Assembly (NCBI GenBank): GCA_036345935.2
Contig: JADWOT020000006.1
Location: 20,600,967 to 20,664,966, forward strand
From: Taenia hydatigena
Lineage: Eukaryota; Platyhelminthes; Cestoda; Cyclophyllidea; Taeniidae
DNA length: 64,000 bases
Reading direction: 5' to 3'
Below are positions 1-12,589 of this stretch, piece after piece. A program made the position numbers and the translations under genes. The notes under the pieces were generated by a model. The model saw only the letters and a program-made list of their open reading frames with translations, was not told the origin of the DNA and did no database searches. Numbering within the stretch: the stretch's first letter is position 1; every line of letters begins with the position of its first letter.

Positions 1-710
1 GAGTTGAAACCAGTCATGTCAGCAAGCATGGCCCACAATTTGGAAAAGCCTGCATTCGACACAATTGGAAAATAGGGGCGTTTTACAGACAAACTCAAGG
101 CAATCCCAATAAAGGACTTCCATGAATACAAGTTCGTCTATTTCATCTCCACATTGAAGTATTCGACAGTCCACTCATCCCGACTCTCAAGTGTACACCT
201 TAGTAAGTAGTTATGTGAGCGCCACCAATCATCGTGTAAGCATATAGTTGATTCGGTACGATCCACTCTGATGTGCCAGCTGTAATGCCTTTGATGATGT
301 GGTCTTGAGGGCCGCAATTCCACACGAGTGTAACTTAATTAAATCCACGCCCTTTCCACTGCCAACGCACACATCTTGATTCGAGACATTTCACTAGTGC
401 ACACCTGCATCATGGCTGGTACTGCTCCAACCATGTAGCGCATAATTATCACCAAATTTAATAACAACTCTAGCATTCCTACAGACACGCGTCAATGGTT
501 GCCAGTAAATACATTGGTGGTAGCATCAGATGCAACTTCCGGCGTGTGGTGCTCGTTGTTGGGGCTTCTAAAATGGTATTACTAAAGCCTGCCACAGTGG
601 TAGGGAGGAAATGCGCTATGAAAGTGGGGATCAGCAAAGTGGTGTGCCAACATCAGGTAGCACAGCCAATAATGCGACAGTCACTTGCGTCATCTGGCAC
701 GCACACAGCC

Positions 711-1055
711 TTACCGAAGCAGATTACTGACTGTCAAATGTGTTTGATCTAATCCTACACACTCGAGATTCTCTCTACCTCTTCCATCACACAATAGGCT
801 TATCAAAACAGATTTACCGACTTTCAAGTGTGTTTGATGTAATTCTACCCACTCGAGATTCCGTCGACCAATAAGAAGACCATGTGGTGTTGTTTTCATG
901 GTGATGTCTATTTGATTAATGCAGGAGCCATCTTCCCCCTTGATGAGACAGGAGTCTTTGAAGACACCGATTGTGCAACTGCTCTTTGTATTGCTTTCGT
1001 TTGGTAGAGGGAAAAACAAGTTGTGTATAACTGACTGTAGCGTTATATTACTCAA
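711..1055 (-). other. Open frame with in-frame 30-residue tandem repeat
   Basis: 114 codons with no recognised family. Two imperfect copies of a 90-base unit (about 806-863 and 716-773) give related peptides, RNLEWVELHQTHLKVG and ENLECVGLDQTHLTVS. The period is an exact multiple of three, which keeps the frame. The open frame may reflect real coding or only a tandem DNA repeat. No splice support was found. Confidence 0.25.
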
Positions 1056-4000
1056 ATACGCCTTCTCTGCACCACTGGATGTGGCAAGGAATAAATTGGA
1101 ATGAAATTACAAGCATGGGATAGATGCACAATTTGTGGATGGGGATGATTAGCTAAATATTTCTAGATTGTCGTGCCATGGAGCATAAGGAATCCGTTGA
1201 GCCATCTAGCCTTCGCTCCATATTTATCACTTACCCAAATTATTTGACGACGTTAAAGCACAGTTTGTTCCACTCAGGTATTCTCCACTTCGCTACTGCC
1301 CATTTCCACGCTAGGTCGTGGGATGCAAGTGAGATGCTCGGGTAAATTCTCTTCCCGCTGAATCTTTTAAAGTTACAGTTAAGCTTTCTGAGTGCACTCC
1401 ATGAATCCACCCCACTAACTATTGAAATTTGGTGAGGTGCATCACAAATCTTCCATTATCATGATAAATAGCTGTAAGGGACGATGCCTTCGTTGCTAAA
1501 CAAATTTGAACGGCATTTTAGAGCAAGGGAACGTTGTCGTAATTTGGCATCGCCTAATCAATGTGTAATTTGCCCATAAAAGATATGCGATTCTGACCTG
1601 CGGTTGTATTCAACGGCCGCCTTTGTGTCTTACTCGCAGAAGCGCATATCGGATGGGCACGCGTGTTGGATGAAACAGTACCTCTCGTTGACAACCAAAA
1701 TGACAAATTAACATCCAAGGGACGCACCGTCAGCAACATTCGTAATGATTGTCACCTATTTTAGGGATATAAATGAAGACACTACTTCCCTTTACACCAC
1801 CCTACTTCAGTCTACTTTTGTTCATTCCATTTTGCTTTATCTAACTGCATTCGGTGATGAAGATGGTCGTTGGTGGTAGAGGCCATAAAATCCACAACAA
1901 CAGCAGTGCGCTCGTACACCTCTACACTCCTCCATTAAGTGTTCTCACATTAGCACCACCCATTCACTTGATCGTGTGGACACCCATTTACTTCATGATT
2001 ATCAACACCAGTGTCACCTCATCGTGACACGCACTTTGTAATGATAGCCCACCAAGGACTCCCTTTAATCGCCACATCATTCTGTCCAGTACTACTATAC
2101 CGAACAAATGCCAAGCGTTTTGGCATCCATAATGCAAACGCCACTTAAACCAAACTAACAATCACCCAGATTACTATATCATTTAAGCATTTAAGCATTT
2201 AAGCAGTGCACACTTGGTGGGTTGGATATTTTCTGCTCGACAGCTAGGCAACAAAGGCGTGAACTCAAGTTAAGGGTCTAAATAAATCCATGCACATTCC
2301 TCTCAACATGTCGAGGACGTAAGCTGTACTGGTGAGTCAAAGGGAACATCCAGTTGTTTTCTATGCCCATGGGAACGCAGGGAAGGCAGGTGACATCGAC
2401 TGATGGATTTGACGGTAGTATGCTTTTCCGTTTGTTGAGGCACAAGTCATCGAAGCATCTGTAGACACGCGTGGAAAGTCTAAAGCAGAACTTACACACT
2501 TGTAGTTGATGCCATGTCTCGTGCTAGCATCGTTTTCCGAGAACAATTTGAGAGGGCAGCATCATGCCGCGACACATAGTCGAAGTTTGAATACTTAAAC
2601 CACTACACTCAATATTAGGTCAAAAAATGCGTCGATGGAAATTTCTATATCATTGCTCAAGTAGAAAGTAAACTGATCGGGATGAGCACGCATGTGATAA
2701 GATAGGTAAGTGGGTAGAATTCCGAAGAATTGGGGCGTATTCGAATACTTCTGACAGCCGGCAACAAAGACGCTTGAGATGCGGATGACATAAGTGTGAT
2801 TTATCAAACCTCAACACACCTTTGACATCAGTAGTGGCGCTTTAATGCCTCTTGAAAAATGTGTGCATCAAAGGGCGCAGCTTACGCTTACTCAGCACAG
2901 CATCCCTTAAGCTGCTGTAGCTAACATTTACACCTTGTTCGTATGTTTTAGCCGAAGTCACGCGTGGCCAAGGAAGAACGCTAAAATAATGCTTCACAAT
3001 CGGTCCAAATGATCGTTTTAGTGTCACCTACTGCATTTCGTTGCATGTTGGGCTGCAAATGCAGAACAATCAAGCTAAAAACGGAGATCATTCGTTTAAA
3101 AGAATGGAATGGAGTTGTGACATTCCGCAAAGTGATGAGCTTGAACAATCTTGCATTAGGTCTAACTGCTTCTCCCAATGTCACTGTAATTAGCAAGTAA
3201 GTTGTCGACAGAGAGATGGCAAATGGATTGTCCTTCTAGGCATGCATATTTGCTTGATGTTGCTTTTCCATTCCCTCCTCTTTCCTCCGTAATGCAGCAT
3301 CTTCGACAGTTACGTCTGCTAGATACATGATCCAGCATATCGTCTGGCTGCTGCTACAGCAACTACTCTTCCTCGCAGTTTATCTGTTGTGGATCACTTT
3401 GTTCTAGTTGGTACCACTGACTGTGAGTAAACTGAACCACACTGTACTCACATTCGCTTTCATGCGTCAACATTTCAGGTAATTACGAGACAGTCAACCG
3501 ATGCTGCAAATATGTGGATTTGTGAGTGAAAATTCAAGCGAGTCTATAGAGAACGCATGATTGTCTCGTTGAAGTAAAATTAGTTAAGGTTATCGAAGTG
3601 TGTACTGACACGCAAGGGTGTTGAGAAAAATGGTAAGTCTACCATATTGGTGATAGTAGTAGCGGTTGCTGTGCCAGCAGCCTTAAGTTTGTCGAAAATT
3701 GAGTGAATTAAAGTGCAGTAACAATCACTAACTCAACATGACCTCACTTGAACCATATAAAGTCGTGGTCCATCAAACCAAAGAGAAGGAGTAAGCCCTT
3801 GCAGATAGGTGAAGCATTATCAAGAACTTGAGCCACTGTGCGCAATACGTGCATCTTTAGTCGTGATTTGGATACCTACCACAGCGCTGCCCTCGCACAA
3901 CACATTCGAGAAGGATTAATTTTGAAACATGACTCAGTAACCGCTGGTCGCATCAAAGAAACGGCTGGATTGCAGTCGAATTCGCTCCAGCGTCTCTTTC

Positions 4001-6148
4001 ATACGATGCTCTTGGTCAAGTATGCGATCAGTGTCAGACATGATTAGACGCCACTAATTCCTGAACAGGAATATTGGCTCCGACTAAGTAAAGCATTTTG
4101 AATGGGTTTGGTTGAAAACATTGGCATCTTCCGCACACTTTGCGATTCAGCTGCAGTGACATCTTTTGCGCACTAAAAACGCAGAAGCAGAAAGTGTGGG
4201 ACTCAAGAATGTCCTTCAAGGAAGCGAAATGTAGTGTTTGTATTACTCAAATTATCTTCATCTCCCAAAATGCGAACAATGTAATAAAACATAAGTTAAG
4301 AAATAAGGAATTATGATACCTGTTGTTTTGGGAATTCTGCTGTGAAAGTTGTGAATCATGGGTTTATGCAGTTGTTTTGAAGAAGAAAATAAATGAAAAT
4401 CGGTGCCTAGGTTGCTTGACCAATAAAGTGAGCAACTTTGTTTTAAGCCTTTAATTCTACCCTATGTGCTCTATTGACACTGACATGGACTGAATTTCTC
4501 TCCAACAATTAATTACGTAGACTAATTTTAGAAGGAGTAATCATTATTTTTATAGGAATATAAACAGGTCGGTAAGGTTCACAGTAAAATTGGGGGTAAT
4601 CCTTGGACTGAAGCTGTCAATTCAGAGGGTACATGTGCCTAGTTTGACACAAAGCCTCTACCTCTAAAGCTTATGAAATTCAGATAATGTTGGATCATCC
4701 TAAATCCTACTTTTAACAGCTTCCAACAGTTTTTGCTTAAGGACATACCTAGGGATTGGGAGTATTGTCAGATATAATGTGGATGAGATTGAGGCATCAC
4801 GATCCTTGAAGCGGTTCATTGAGTTATCTGGAGGCCTCTTAAACCAATTCATCATTAGGAAAACGGTGGCGCGGAGACGTGATACGTTTATCTTAGATGT
4901 AAAGGAGGAACGAGGCTCAAGGTTCCGGATCTAGTTGGGATACATTCGTACAAAGTAGTGCAATTCATTCCGAAAATATTCTTCGCATGGAAAATGGGTG
5001 GGAGCGGGATGGAACAGATGAACAGTGGTAGCATTAAAGTTTTAAATACCCGTCTTTCATTTTAACACTTAGGATTGCGATAAATTTACTACTTTTCAAA
5101 CTTGCCTCGATAGGTTTATGCGAAATCTGGGCTTTCAAATTGTTTCGTCATGGAAAAGCAGCTTATTGACAAGTAGCAAAAGAAACCACATCCTCATCCA
5201 TGTGAGCACTTTCCATGCTGTTCAGTCGGGACAGTGTCTTTCACGCACCGCTTTCCAAATGGATTCCATTTTGGCCACCTATTGCGAGGGCATTCGTTAA
5301 GCTGCCAAATAATTTGCTATCAATTTAAATAACCTTCAAATTAAAGGTAATTACTCAAAAAACTAACTCAGAATGTAATATGTGTCGACTGATGTTGTTG
5401 ACTAAAGCGTCTGCTAATTAGAAGGACACATTGAAGTTACCAAAGCGCTTATTAAAATAGGCGGCACACGAAAACAATTGCACTATGCATTCCATTTAAA
5501 ATTTAAAAAAAAATTCCAACCTATTAAGTCGAAATCGACACGTCAGGAGAAATAGCAGCTGTCTCAATGGAGGCAGCGCGCAAGTGCAACTCTTCCTATT
5601 AAGCAGCCTCTCTTGCCATATTCCAGAAATTACGAGTTAGAAGGTGTCGCGACGTAGACCTGTTTTAAAGGCAAACTCAGTAAACAAGCATCATGATTTG
5701 CAAGGATACTTAACCCTCGCTAACGCCAACCGTTCCCTCTGCAAAATTTCCAACTATTGTAGGGGTTGGCATATAAAAATCTCGACACATAAAATCAAGG
5801 AGCCTTGCTAATAGCGCCGATTTGTCAAGAACAATTCAAATTTTGCGTAACACTGCTATATTCGCTAGTGTTTGGCAATAATGCTACAATATACGGCAAT
5901 TTGCAAATCATTTGAAGACTCGCATGCTACTTGCCTGTAATGGGTAGATGTTGCATCAACGCCACCCAAAACTGAGATGCGTAAAATGCACTCAGGTTTC
6001 CCTGAAGCATAAAACAGCCTGCAGTGACCACGTATATCAGAAGTGATTTCCCACATCCTCCTTGCAGTGCTTCGATGACTAAATTGCTGCGTCGGTTGAG
6101 GCTTCTGCCAGGATGCTACAAAATAACATTCCCAGCACGAGAAGTAAG
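1056..6148. other. No gene supported
   Basis: Apart from the small microsatellite at 2181-2204 I see only short open frames (under 75 codons) in all frames, none with recognisable motifs or convincing splice sites. Likely intergenic or intronic. Confidence 0.5.
2181..2204 (+). repeat. Microsatellite (ATTTAAGC)3
   Basis: Three perfect head-to-tail copies of an 8-base unit, in otherwise unremarkable sequence. Confidence 0.9.
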
Positions 6149-6248
6149 NNNNNNNNNNNNNNNNNNNNNNNNNNNNNNNNNNNNNNNNNNNNNNNNNNNN
6201 NNNNNNNNNNNNNNNNNNNNNNNNNNNNNNNNNNNNNNNNNNNNNNNN
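6149..6248. other. Scaffold gap, 100 N
   Basis: Exactly 100 unknown bases, the usual placeholder for a gap of unknown length. The frame that crosses it (6024-6296) is an artefact. True distance and content are unknown, so nothing should be inferred across it. Confidence 0.99.
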
Positions 6249-7250
6249 GCTGAGTTCCTAGTGATGACTGTCGTCTTCTGTCCCCTGCATTTGTAAGCTT
6301 TATCGCTCTCCTATTTATTCACTCACAACGCTAAATGCTTAGCTACTTCATAACAATTTTTGTTCCTGCTCACGCAGTCATCCATCATTTGCCCTTCATC
6401 GTTTTATTCTCTTCGTTCACGTATTATTTTTGTATTAATGCACTAAATGTGGCTTCATTTGTAAACCCAAGAAATTTTGTTTCGCCTGTTCGATGTGGCA
6501 TTGATTCCTCTAATCAAGTCATTTGGTGGATTATGCTTTAAATTGTTTGACAGTGCTCATGGATTAGTCGCGTGTTTTGAGATTGCCTGAAGATGATTGC
6601 AGGTTGGAGGTCACAGTGCTTACGTGCACAGCGTCTCCATCGGTGAGGCGTGTGGTTGGATTGTTGATGTTGGAGGAGGTTGATTTGTTCCAGGTGTGCT
6701 AAGGTACTGCTGACCCAGTCGACTCCGATGCAGTTGTCTAGCCTCTTAGAAATATTAATGAGTTGGTTCCATTTGTAGACAACGCTAGCCGCAGACACTG
6801 AACGCGCATCTAGCTGATCAGCAGATGAGGGCGAGTGAATAGGAAATCGTCTGTACTTGAAATATGTGCTCACCACTTTTGGGATTGTTTTGGGTGGCGA
6901 GGCTAAGATGAGTGCGTTTTATGTGAAAGGGGGGAGGGTTGGGGGGGGAGGGTCAGATGTCAGTGTATGTAGCTTGGGCTGGTCACGTACATACCTTTTT
7001 CTCTGCTTTGGTCCAGTTTGTTTTTGCCCATCGTTTGCTTCAAATTCCGTCAAAGTGGAATTGACCTTGGTAGGGAATGGAAATTGACTGTTGTCTTTTT
7101 GCGTTGAAAGGTTGTGACTGGCGTGTGCTTACCACAATGTGTCTACAACTTGTCAATCATGGGTCAGTATTTGCCTACTTTTACGGATTTGTGTATTGCA
7201 TTCTGGGAAAGCAATTGCCATGGTTGATTTTCAGTTTGAAAATCAAAGTG
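6249..7250. other. T/G-rich stretch without a supported gene
   Basis: The plus strand is rich in T and G. A minus-strand frame of 112 codons (6538-6876; contains VYKWNQLINISKRLDN) is open but matches nothing I recognise and has no supporting second copy. Confidence 0.4.
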
Positions 7251-8478
7251 TCAGTCGGCTGTATTTTAAGTCTGCGAAGGGAAGCTGTTTGTTAATTTCA
7301 CTCTCATCTTTCAGTGGCAGTGTTTGTGAAGACGAATCTCTAAATGCTTTCTGACCTGTAACAAATCACTGATAAATGCCACGGTAGTTTTGGAACGGCC
7401 GACATTGCTTGCCAAGCACCAGCTTTGATGGTTGCTGAAGCATCGTCTTCTCCTTTTGCTTTGCCATGTTGTGCTTTCTTCACTTGCTTCATTTGTTGGC
7501 ATCGAGCGTCCGAATGAGTGCACAGGCGACAGGCGCTTTTACAAGTTGGTAGATTATGCGTTTTGGAACTTCTCATATGCGTCATCTGTTGTTGATTGAA
7601 CTCTCAATTTCGGTTGATGGGGCATGTTTGGCAGTGTTGTCTTCGCCGGAGGAGGTGGCCGCAGTCTCTTCCGTTTGCCCAATGTGTTTATTTTGGTCGA
7701 GCGTTGTGTCTGCCTTAGTCTTGACTTCAAGTGATTCACTTGAGACAATCTACTTTCCTTGATGTCCCCACTTGATGCTATGACCGATTCGTCGATGCCA
7801 TGTGGCACAGTAAGACGAAATCATGTTGATTTAATTGAAGGAGTACTGCGAAAAGCGCGATCTGGGGTCTCTCTTTGCAAGTAAATAATTAACTAATGCA
7901 CCTGCATTCCTTGCAGACTTTCTACAAATCACTGAAATTTTCCGCAAATACTATTGCAAATGTGCATTGAATGTGCTTGGAGGCGGGATGCGGGAGGCGG
8001 GAGGACAACTTTTAATCAGGTCGTGGACCAGCGTAGTCGTTCTCCTGAGCCCAAGACGCCCTTGTCCTAGCTTGTAATAAAAATGTCTAGAAGTGACCAA
8101 TTTTCGCATAGTAAGGGTGGTGGAAGGGAAGGGGAGGATCGTTTGAATGAACCACGTGGTGAAGGAGCGGATGGTATCCGCGAATCCCGAGTTTAATGGG
8201 GCTCATGACGCCTAAGGTGGAAGCGAGTTTCGATTTCGTACTATTCTTACATAGTGATTCTCTTACCAAAGCAATAATCAGGTCGCAGTCAACCTCTGCA
8301 CCTCTTCCTATAAACTTTGACTGTTTGGTGAAAGAGCTCTTGACCGTAATGTTGAGGCGAATCAGGCAGTTGCGGATTCCACGATCCTTGCCGGAGGTGG
8401 GCTACGAAAAGTTCGCCTTGCCAATAATGTTATGCACATGTTGGACACAGTGAAGGCGGTTTGGCCATTTCTGCGTAT
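7251..8478. repeat. Tandem duplication unit 1 (gene A copy 1)
   Basis: This is the first of two direct copies about 1.2 kb long (offset about 1222-1229 bases). It ends abruptly at the lone N at 8479. The right arm and unit 2 both continue past this point with a gene-A exon segment that unit 1 lacks. Confidence 0.85.
7554..8478 (-). pseudogene. Gene A copy 1, truncated
   Basis: Homologous to 8783-9721 on the same strand. The first exon is cut by the N at 8479 and has an in-frame TAG where copy 2 reads FPYPTSG. Its donor (GTAAGA at 8266) is kept. The last exon (about 7808-7554) is open and nearly identical in protein (KINTLGKRKRLRPPPPAK, stop after FQNA), but the acceptor CTAG of copy 2 reads CTGTG here, so normal splicing is doubtful. 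It may be an assembly duplicate or a decayed tandem copy. Confidence 0.4.
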
Positions 8479-8479
8479 N
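8479..8479. other. Single ambiguous base at a duplication junction
   Basis: A lone N lies exactly between tandem unit 1 (ends 8478) and unit 2 (begins 8480). A single N at a copy junction is typical of two contigs being abutted. Confidence 0.95.
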
Positions 8480-9670
8480 ATCAATCAGCTGTATTTTAAA
8501 TGTCAGGATGAAGCTGTTTGTTAATTTCAGTCTCATCTTTTAGCCGTGGTGGTTGTAAAGACGAACCTTCAAATGCTTTCTCACCTGAATCAAACCACTG
8601 ATAAATGCCACGGTGGTTTTGGAGCGGCCGACATTGCTCTCCAAATGCTGGCTTTGATGGTTGCTGAAGCACCTTTTTCTCCTTTTGCTTTGCCATGTTG
8701 CGCTTTCTTCACTTGCTTCATTTGTTGGCATCGAGCGTCCGAATGAGTGCACAGGCGACAGGTGCTTTTACAAGTTAGTCGATTATGCGTTTTGGAACTT
8801 CTCATATGCTTCATCTGTTGTTGATTTGACTCTCAGTTTCGGTTGATGGGGCATGTTTGGCAATGTTGTCTTCGCCGGAGGAGGTGGCCGCAGTCTCTTC
8901 CGTCTGCCCAATGTGTTTATTTTGGTTGAGCAATATGTCTGCCTTAGTCTTGACTTCAAGTGATTCACTTGAGACAATCTACTTTCCTTGATGTCCCCAC
9001 TTGATGCTATGACCGATTCATCGATGCCATGTGGCCTAGTAAGACGAAATCATGTTGATTTACTTGAAGGAGTACTGCGAAAAGCGCGATCTGGGGTCTC
9101 TCTTTGCAAGTAAATAATTGACTAATGCACCTGCATTCCTTGCAGACTTTCTACAAATCGCTGAAATTTTCCGAAAATACTATTTCAAATGTGCATTGAA
9201 TGTGCATGGAGGCGGGAGGCGGGAGGACAACTTTTAATCTGGTCGTGGACCAGCGTAGTCGTTTTCCTGAGCCCAAGACGTCCTCGTCCTGGCTTGTAAC
9301 AAAGATGTCTAGAAGTGACCAATTTTCGCATAGTAAGGGTGGTGGAAGGGAAGGGGAGGATCGTTTGAATGAACTACGTACAGAAAGAGCGGATGGTATT
9401 CGCGAATTCCGAGTTTAATGGGGCCCATGACACGTAGTGACGTAGTGATTCTCTTACCAAAGCGATAATCAAATCGCCGTCAGCCTTTGCTCCTTTTCCT
9501 TTGAACTTGAACTGTATGGTGAAAGAGCTCTCGAGCGTCATGTGGAGACGAACTGGCCATTTGCGGATTATACGACCCTTGCCGGAGGTGGGGTAGGGAA
9601 AGCTCGCCTTGCCAATATTTGTGTGCACGTGTTGGACACAGTGCAGGAAGTTGGGTGATTTTCTGCATAT
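8480..9670. repeat. Tandem duplication unit 2 (gene A copy 2)
   Basis: This is the second direct copy, starting immediately after the N at 8479 with the sequence that begins unit 1 (a GCTGTATTTTAA-like start). It is complete and continues into the rest of the left arm. Divergence from unit 1 is several percent, with small indels. Confidence 0.85.
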
Positions 9671-9721
9671 TTGCGCCGGATGGTTGAACTCCATCGAGTC
9701 GTGTGACAGTGAGCAGCTCAC
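8783..9721 (-). CDS. Gene A copy 2: unidentified spliced gene, most intact copy
   Basis: I do not recognise the protein. One exon runs from upstream of 9700 to 9458 and reads FNHPAQICRKSPNFLHCVQH, then GKASFPYPTSGKGRIIRKWP, then ADGDLIIAL, followed by a canonical donor GTAAGA (9457). A last exon, 9035-8783, follows a CTAG acceptor. It is basic and proline-rich (RLRPPPPAKTTLPNMPHQPK) and stops after AYEKFQNA. A 30-base internal exon between them (near 9150, AG before CGATTTGTAGAAAG, GT after AATGCAG) is possible. The start and 5' exons are not identified. The reading frame is free of stops here, whereas the other two copies are broken, so this copy is the best candidate for a working gene. Function unknown. 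Confidence 0.4.
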
Positions 9722-10964
9722 GCAGGTGCTGCTTACAACAAGTCAGTAGCACCTTTACGTCATTTCACTCTTTCAGGGTGGTAGCTTTTGCTCCAAATCG
9801 TGTAGCAAATCGGCACTAATGATGATACTTCGAGCGTTGTTTTTTTAATCCAAATCGTTTCTACTTTTGGAAAATCAGTACATCAGTCTAGGCAAAGGTA
9901 GTCTCCATGTTGGAACGCACTGAACAGAACACTATGGCCAAGCAAGGCTGACTGTGATGCATTCAACCACAAAGGATTGTAACGTGGCTGCGTAATCGAC
10001 GAATCGCAAAAATGGCATTTTCCAATGCTATCAGTAGAACAGTGGAATCACTGCGATAACCGGAGAGAAGTAGAGTGAAATTGGGCTGCACGTCAAACAA
10101 CACAATTTCGAGAGCTGTTAGTGGCACTCCACTGAGGGTTTTGTGACTGCCATTCATCAAGTGCAGAGCTGTTGGTGTGACTCACCTCAATGTGAAGCTA
10201 ATATACTTCAATGCCAGCACTCGAATAATCTCTGCTTTGTGAAAATCGTGGGGTAGGAAACCCCCTACTGCTCTTTATTCGCAGATGTGGTTAACAATGT
10301 TAGAATGTGAATTATTGTCGAAGCTAAGCACGCGCAACGAAACTGATGGTTGAACTGGTTGCTTTGACGCCTCTGTATGGTCTTGTGGATTACTTGCTCA
10401 AGATTCGAAATGTGCGGATAAGTGGCTCCGGGCAAGTAAATTGTTGAAGAGATTGGGCTTTGGTTTTGTGTTAGTGCGAATAGCCGTATTGGGTGTTGGA
10501 TGCTTTGGCCAGTGGCTAGTGGTCCAGTGGGGTCGCGCTTTGTATGGGTTGATTGAGGCCATTCAAAAGAGGTCACTCATCAATGAGAGTTCGAGATCCT
10601 TCTTCAAGACGTGCTTGGGAGTTGGTTACAAAGGGGTACCTTCCTTAATTGTAACGAAAATGTCGGTAACAAATATCCTGAAGCATGCAATGAGCAGTGG
10701 AAACCTCGACCATCCCAAGAGGCATGCAGATCCGAGACGTCCCCTTTGTAGGAAGGAAAAGGAAAGCGTCGGGTCGAAGAAATGATAACAGCTGGAATGA
10801 TGAGTCCATCGACGTCAACATGGGTCGCCTCGAGTGGTTTGGTTGTAACAACAATTCTACCAATGACGGGAGTAATTTTCGATTGTAGAAGCAGATTGCA
10901 GGTCTTCTGTATGGGATCGGCACTGATTTCCCACCAATTACAATTTAGTTAGTTCTCAGCCTCC

Positions 10965-11106
10965 ATAATAGTGGGATGGGATATGCATTCGGGACGTAGA
11001 GAAGGGCCGTATGAGGTCACTGACTTGGCTGCAAGGCCGCATAAGTGCTGGCGGTTCCGAATGAAAGAGTTGAAATCTGATCCAAATATTGCTGCATTTG
11101 GCTGGT
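10965..11106 (+). other. Conserved exon-like block in left arm
   Basis: An open frame after a plausible TTCTCAG acceptor reads ASIIVGWDMHSGRREG, then PYEVTDLAARPHKCWRF, to DPNIAAFGWWG. The right-arm copy (23165-23020, minus strand) stays open in the same frame with about four amino-acid changes in 47. The other two frames are closed. This could be an exon of an unidentified gene. The changes are not mainly silent, so strong constraint is not evident. Confidence 0.3.
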
Positions 11107-11841
11107 GGGGAAGGACCTCAGCAACTTTGTGCATTCCTCAAATGACAATTGCCACTCACGTTTCCACTTTTATAAATATCGCTTAAAATGTCTACTTGAT
11201 GCGGTTATGGGAAGCCAGTTCTGTTCTACGACCCTGCGTCAATGCATTTGTTTGCTTAGCCTCTTCTACAAACCTCGGATTTGCATGAGAGAGAGACGTG
11301 GAATGAAACGAAAAGGACCTCAGGACAGTGATGTAAGTGTGTCAACGGTTGAACACACCGCACACATCCGCTAGCAGGTGAGAGTAGGACACAAGTTAGG
11401 TGTGGTGATCTTACAAAGGAGCCTTCGGTGAACCTGCGTTTTCTCGACTCAATTTGATTTTGAAAAGAATGGTAAGTAGCAGGTTGGAGGGTGCTCTCTC
11501 GAACTCGATGCCACCGAATCGTCCATCAGTCAAGACTGTTCACTTTGAAACACGAAGTAGAAGTGAATTAGTTTATTTGACCAACTGTGATATATGGTGC
11601 TTAAATAGAGCTCGAGCCAAGGGGTAAGACTAACACGCAGAAAATCAGACGCTGCTTCATTGATGAATGCCACTAGTGCATGAGGCGTCACTTGAGGAAG
11701 TCGCACACCTCTACTTTGATTACTGCCTCCAAATGCGCCAAATATTTGGCTCACGTCGCCCTCTCGCTTTGTAGGCTGCCACGAAACCCCCTGAGAGCTG
11801 GATAATATTTATTAAAACGCACACATCACCAGGAAGGGCAC

Positions 11842-12216
11842 TCATTTAGCATCCGGACGACTTTTAGCACATCGCTCACCCTGGAGGAGCTGTGTGTCTG
11901 TGAGTTGGGACAAAAATGACCTGAGCGATCGTAGACTTGAAACGGTTTTGGGGGCATTGACAGGTTGACAGCGACGGCGAATCAAAAGCAGTATCAGCAG
12001 TAACTTAGTCGCAATTTTATGGTAGAAATGAATTCCTGATGGGTTTTTCTCCAAGTAACTAAATCGGTGGTTGGTAATGGAGGGAATGAATGAGTATTTG
12101 GAGGCCACTTGTGCGTCGGCATGTCCATTTCTCTGGGTTAGCAAAGTGTTAGCTGACTTATTGCAAGAGGCTTGTAATTCTGAGCAAACAACTACATACA
12201 TTTCGCTGTAAATCAT
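11842..12216 (-). other. Open frame of 124 codons, conserved between arms
   Basis: It reads MIYSEMYVVVCSELQASCN, continues through NHRFSYLEKNPSGIHFYHK, and ends in CAKSRPDAK. The right-arm copy (21969-22284, plus) keeps both ends but has lost about 55 bases in the middle and changed frame, so at least one copy is broken. No family recognised; it could be a single exon or chance. Confidence 0.25.
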
Positions 12217-12589
12217 GTGGGAACATTTGTGGTGGGTGAATAGGGAAAGGCATTTGGAAACTTTTTATTAGCCAAGTTGAATTAAATCACGATTTCAATA
12301 GGTGATGCCACAAAGGGCAAATGGAATCGCTATTTTGCACAATTGAGGTCCGTAACACAGATACACGTAATGAACGTCTTAAAAAGCAGTTTCGCAAGTC
12401 CATTTTCAATCCTTCTGTCAAGGTCGCCGCAAATCATTCGAGCCGCAGCATACGCCCTTCTTGCATCACGTCAAGGCTTGTCATGAAGAAGCAAGGATCA
12501 CTGAAGCTTGCAAATTCAATTACCACATTTACGAGAACACTCAAAGCACAAATGAATGTCAGTTGGCGCTGGTCTGGTTTACGCACCAC

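Noticed and set aside
6024..6296. 90-codon frame spanning the N gap
   Set aside because: A third of it is unknown bases; the frame is an artefact of the gap.
10965..11106. Proteasome beta subunit, from the IIVGWD...YEV motif
   Set aside because: The GWD/YEV spacing is suggestive, but the expected GSGS segment and flanking proteasome regions are absent in any single frame.
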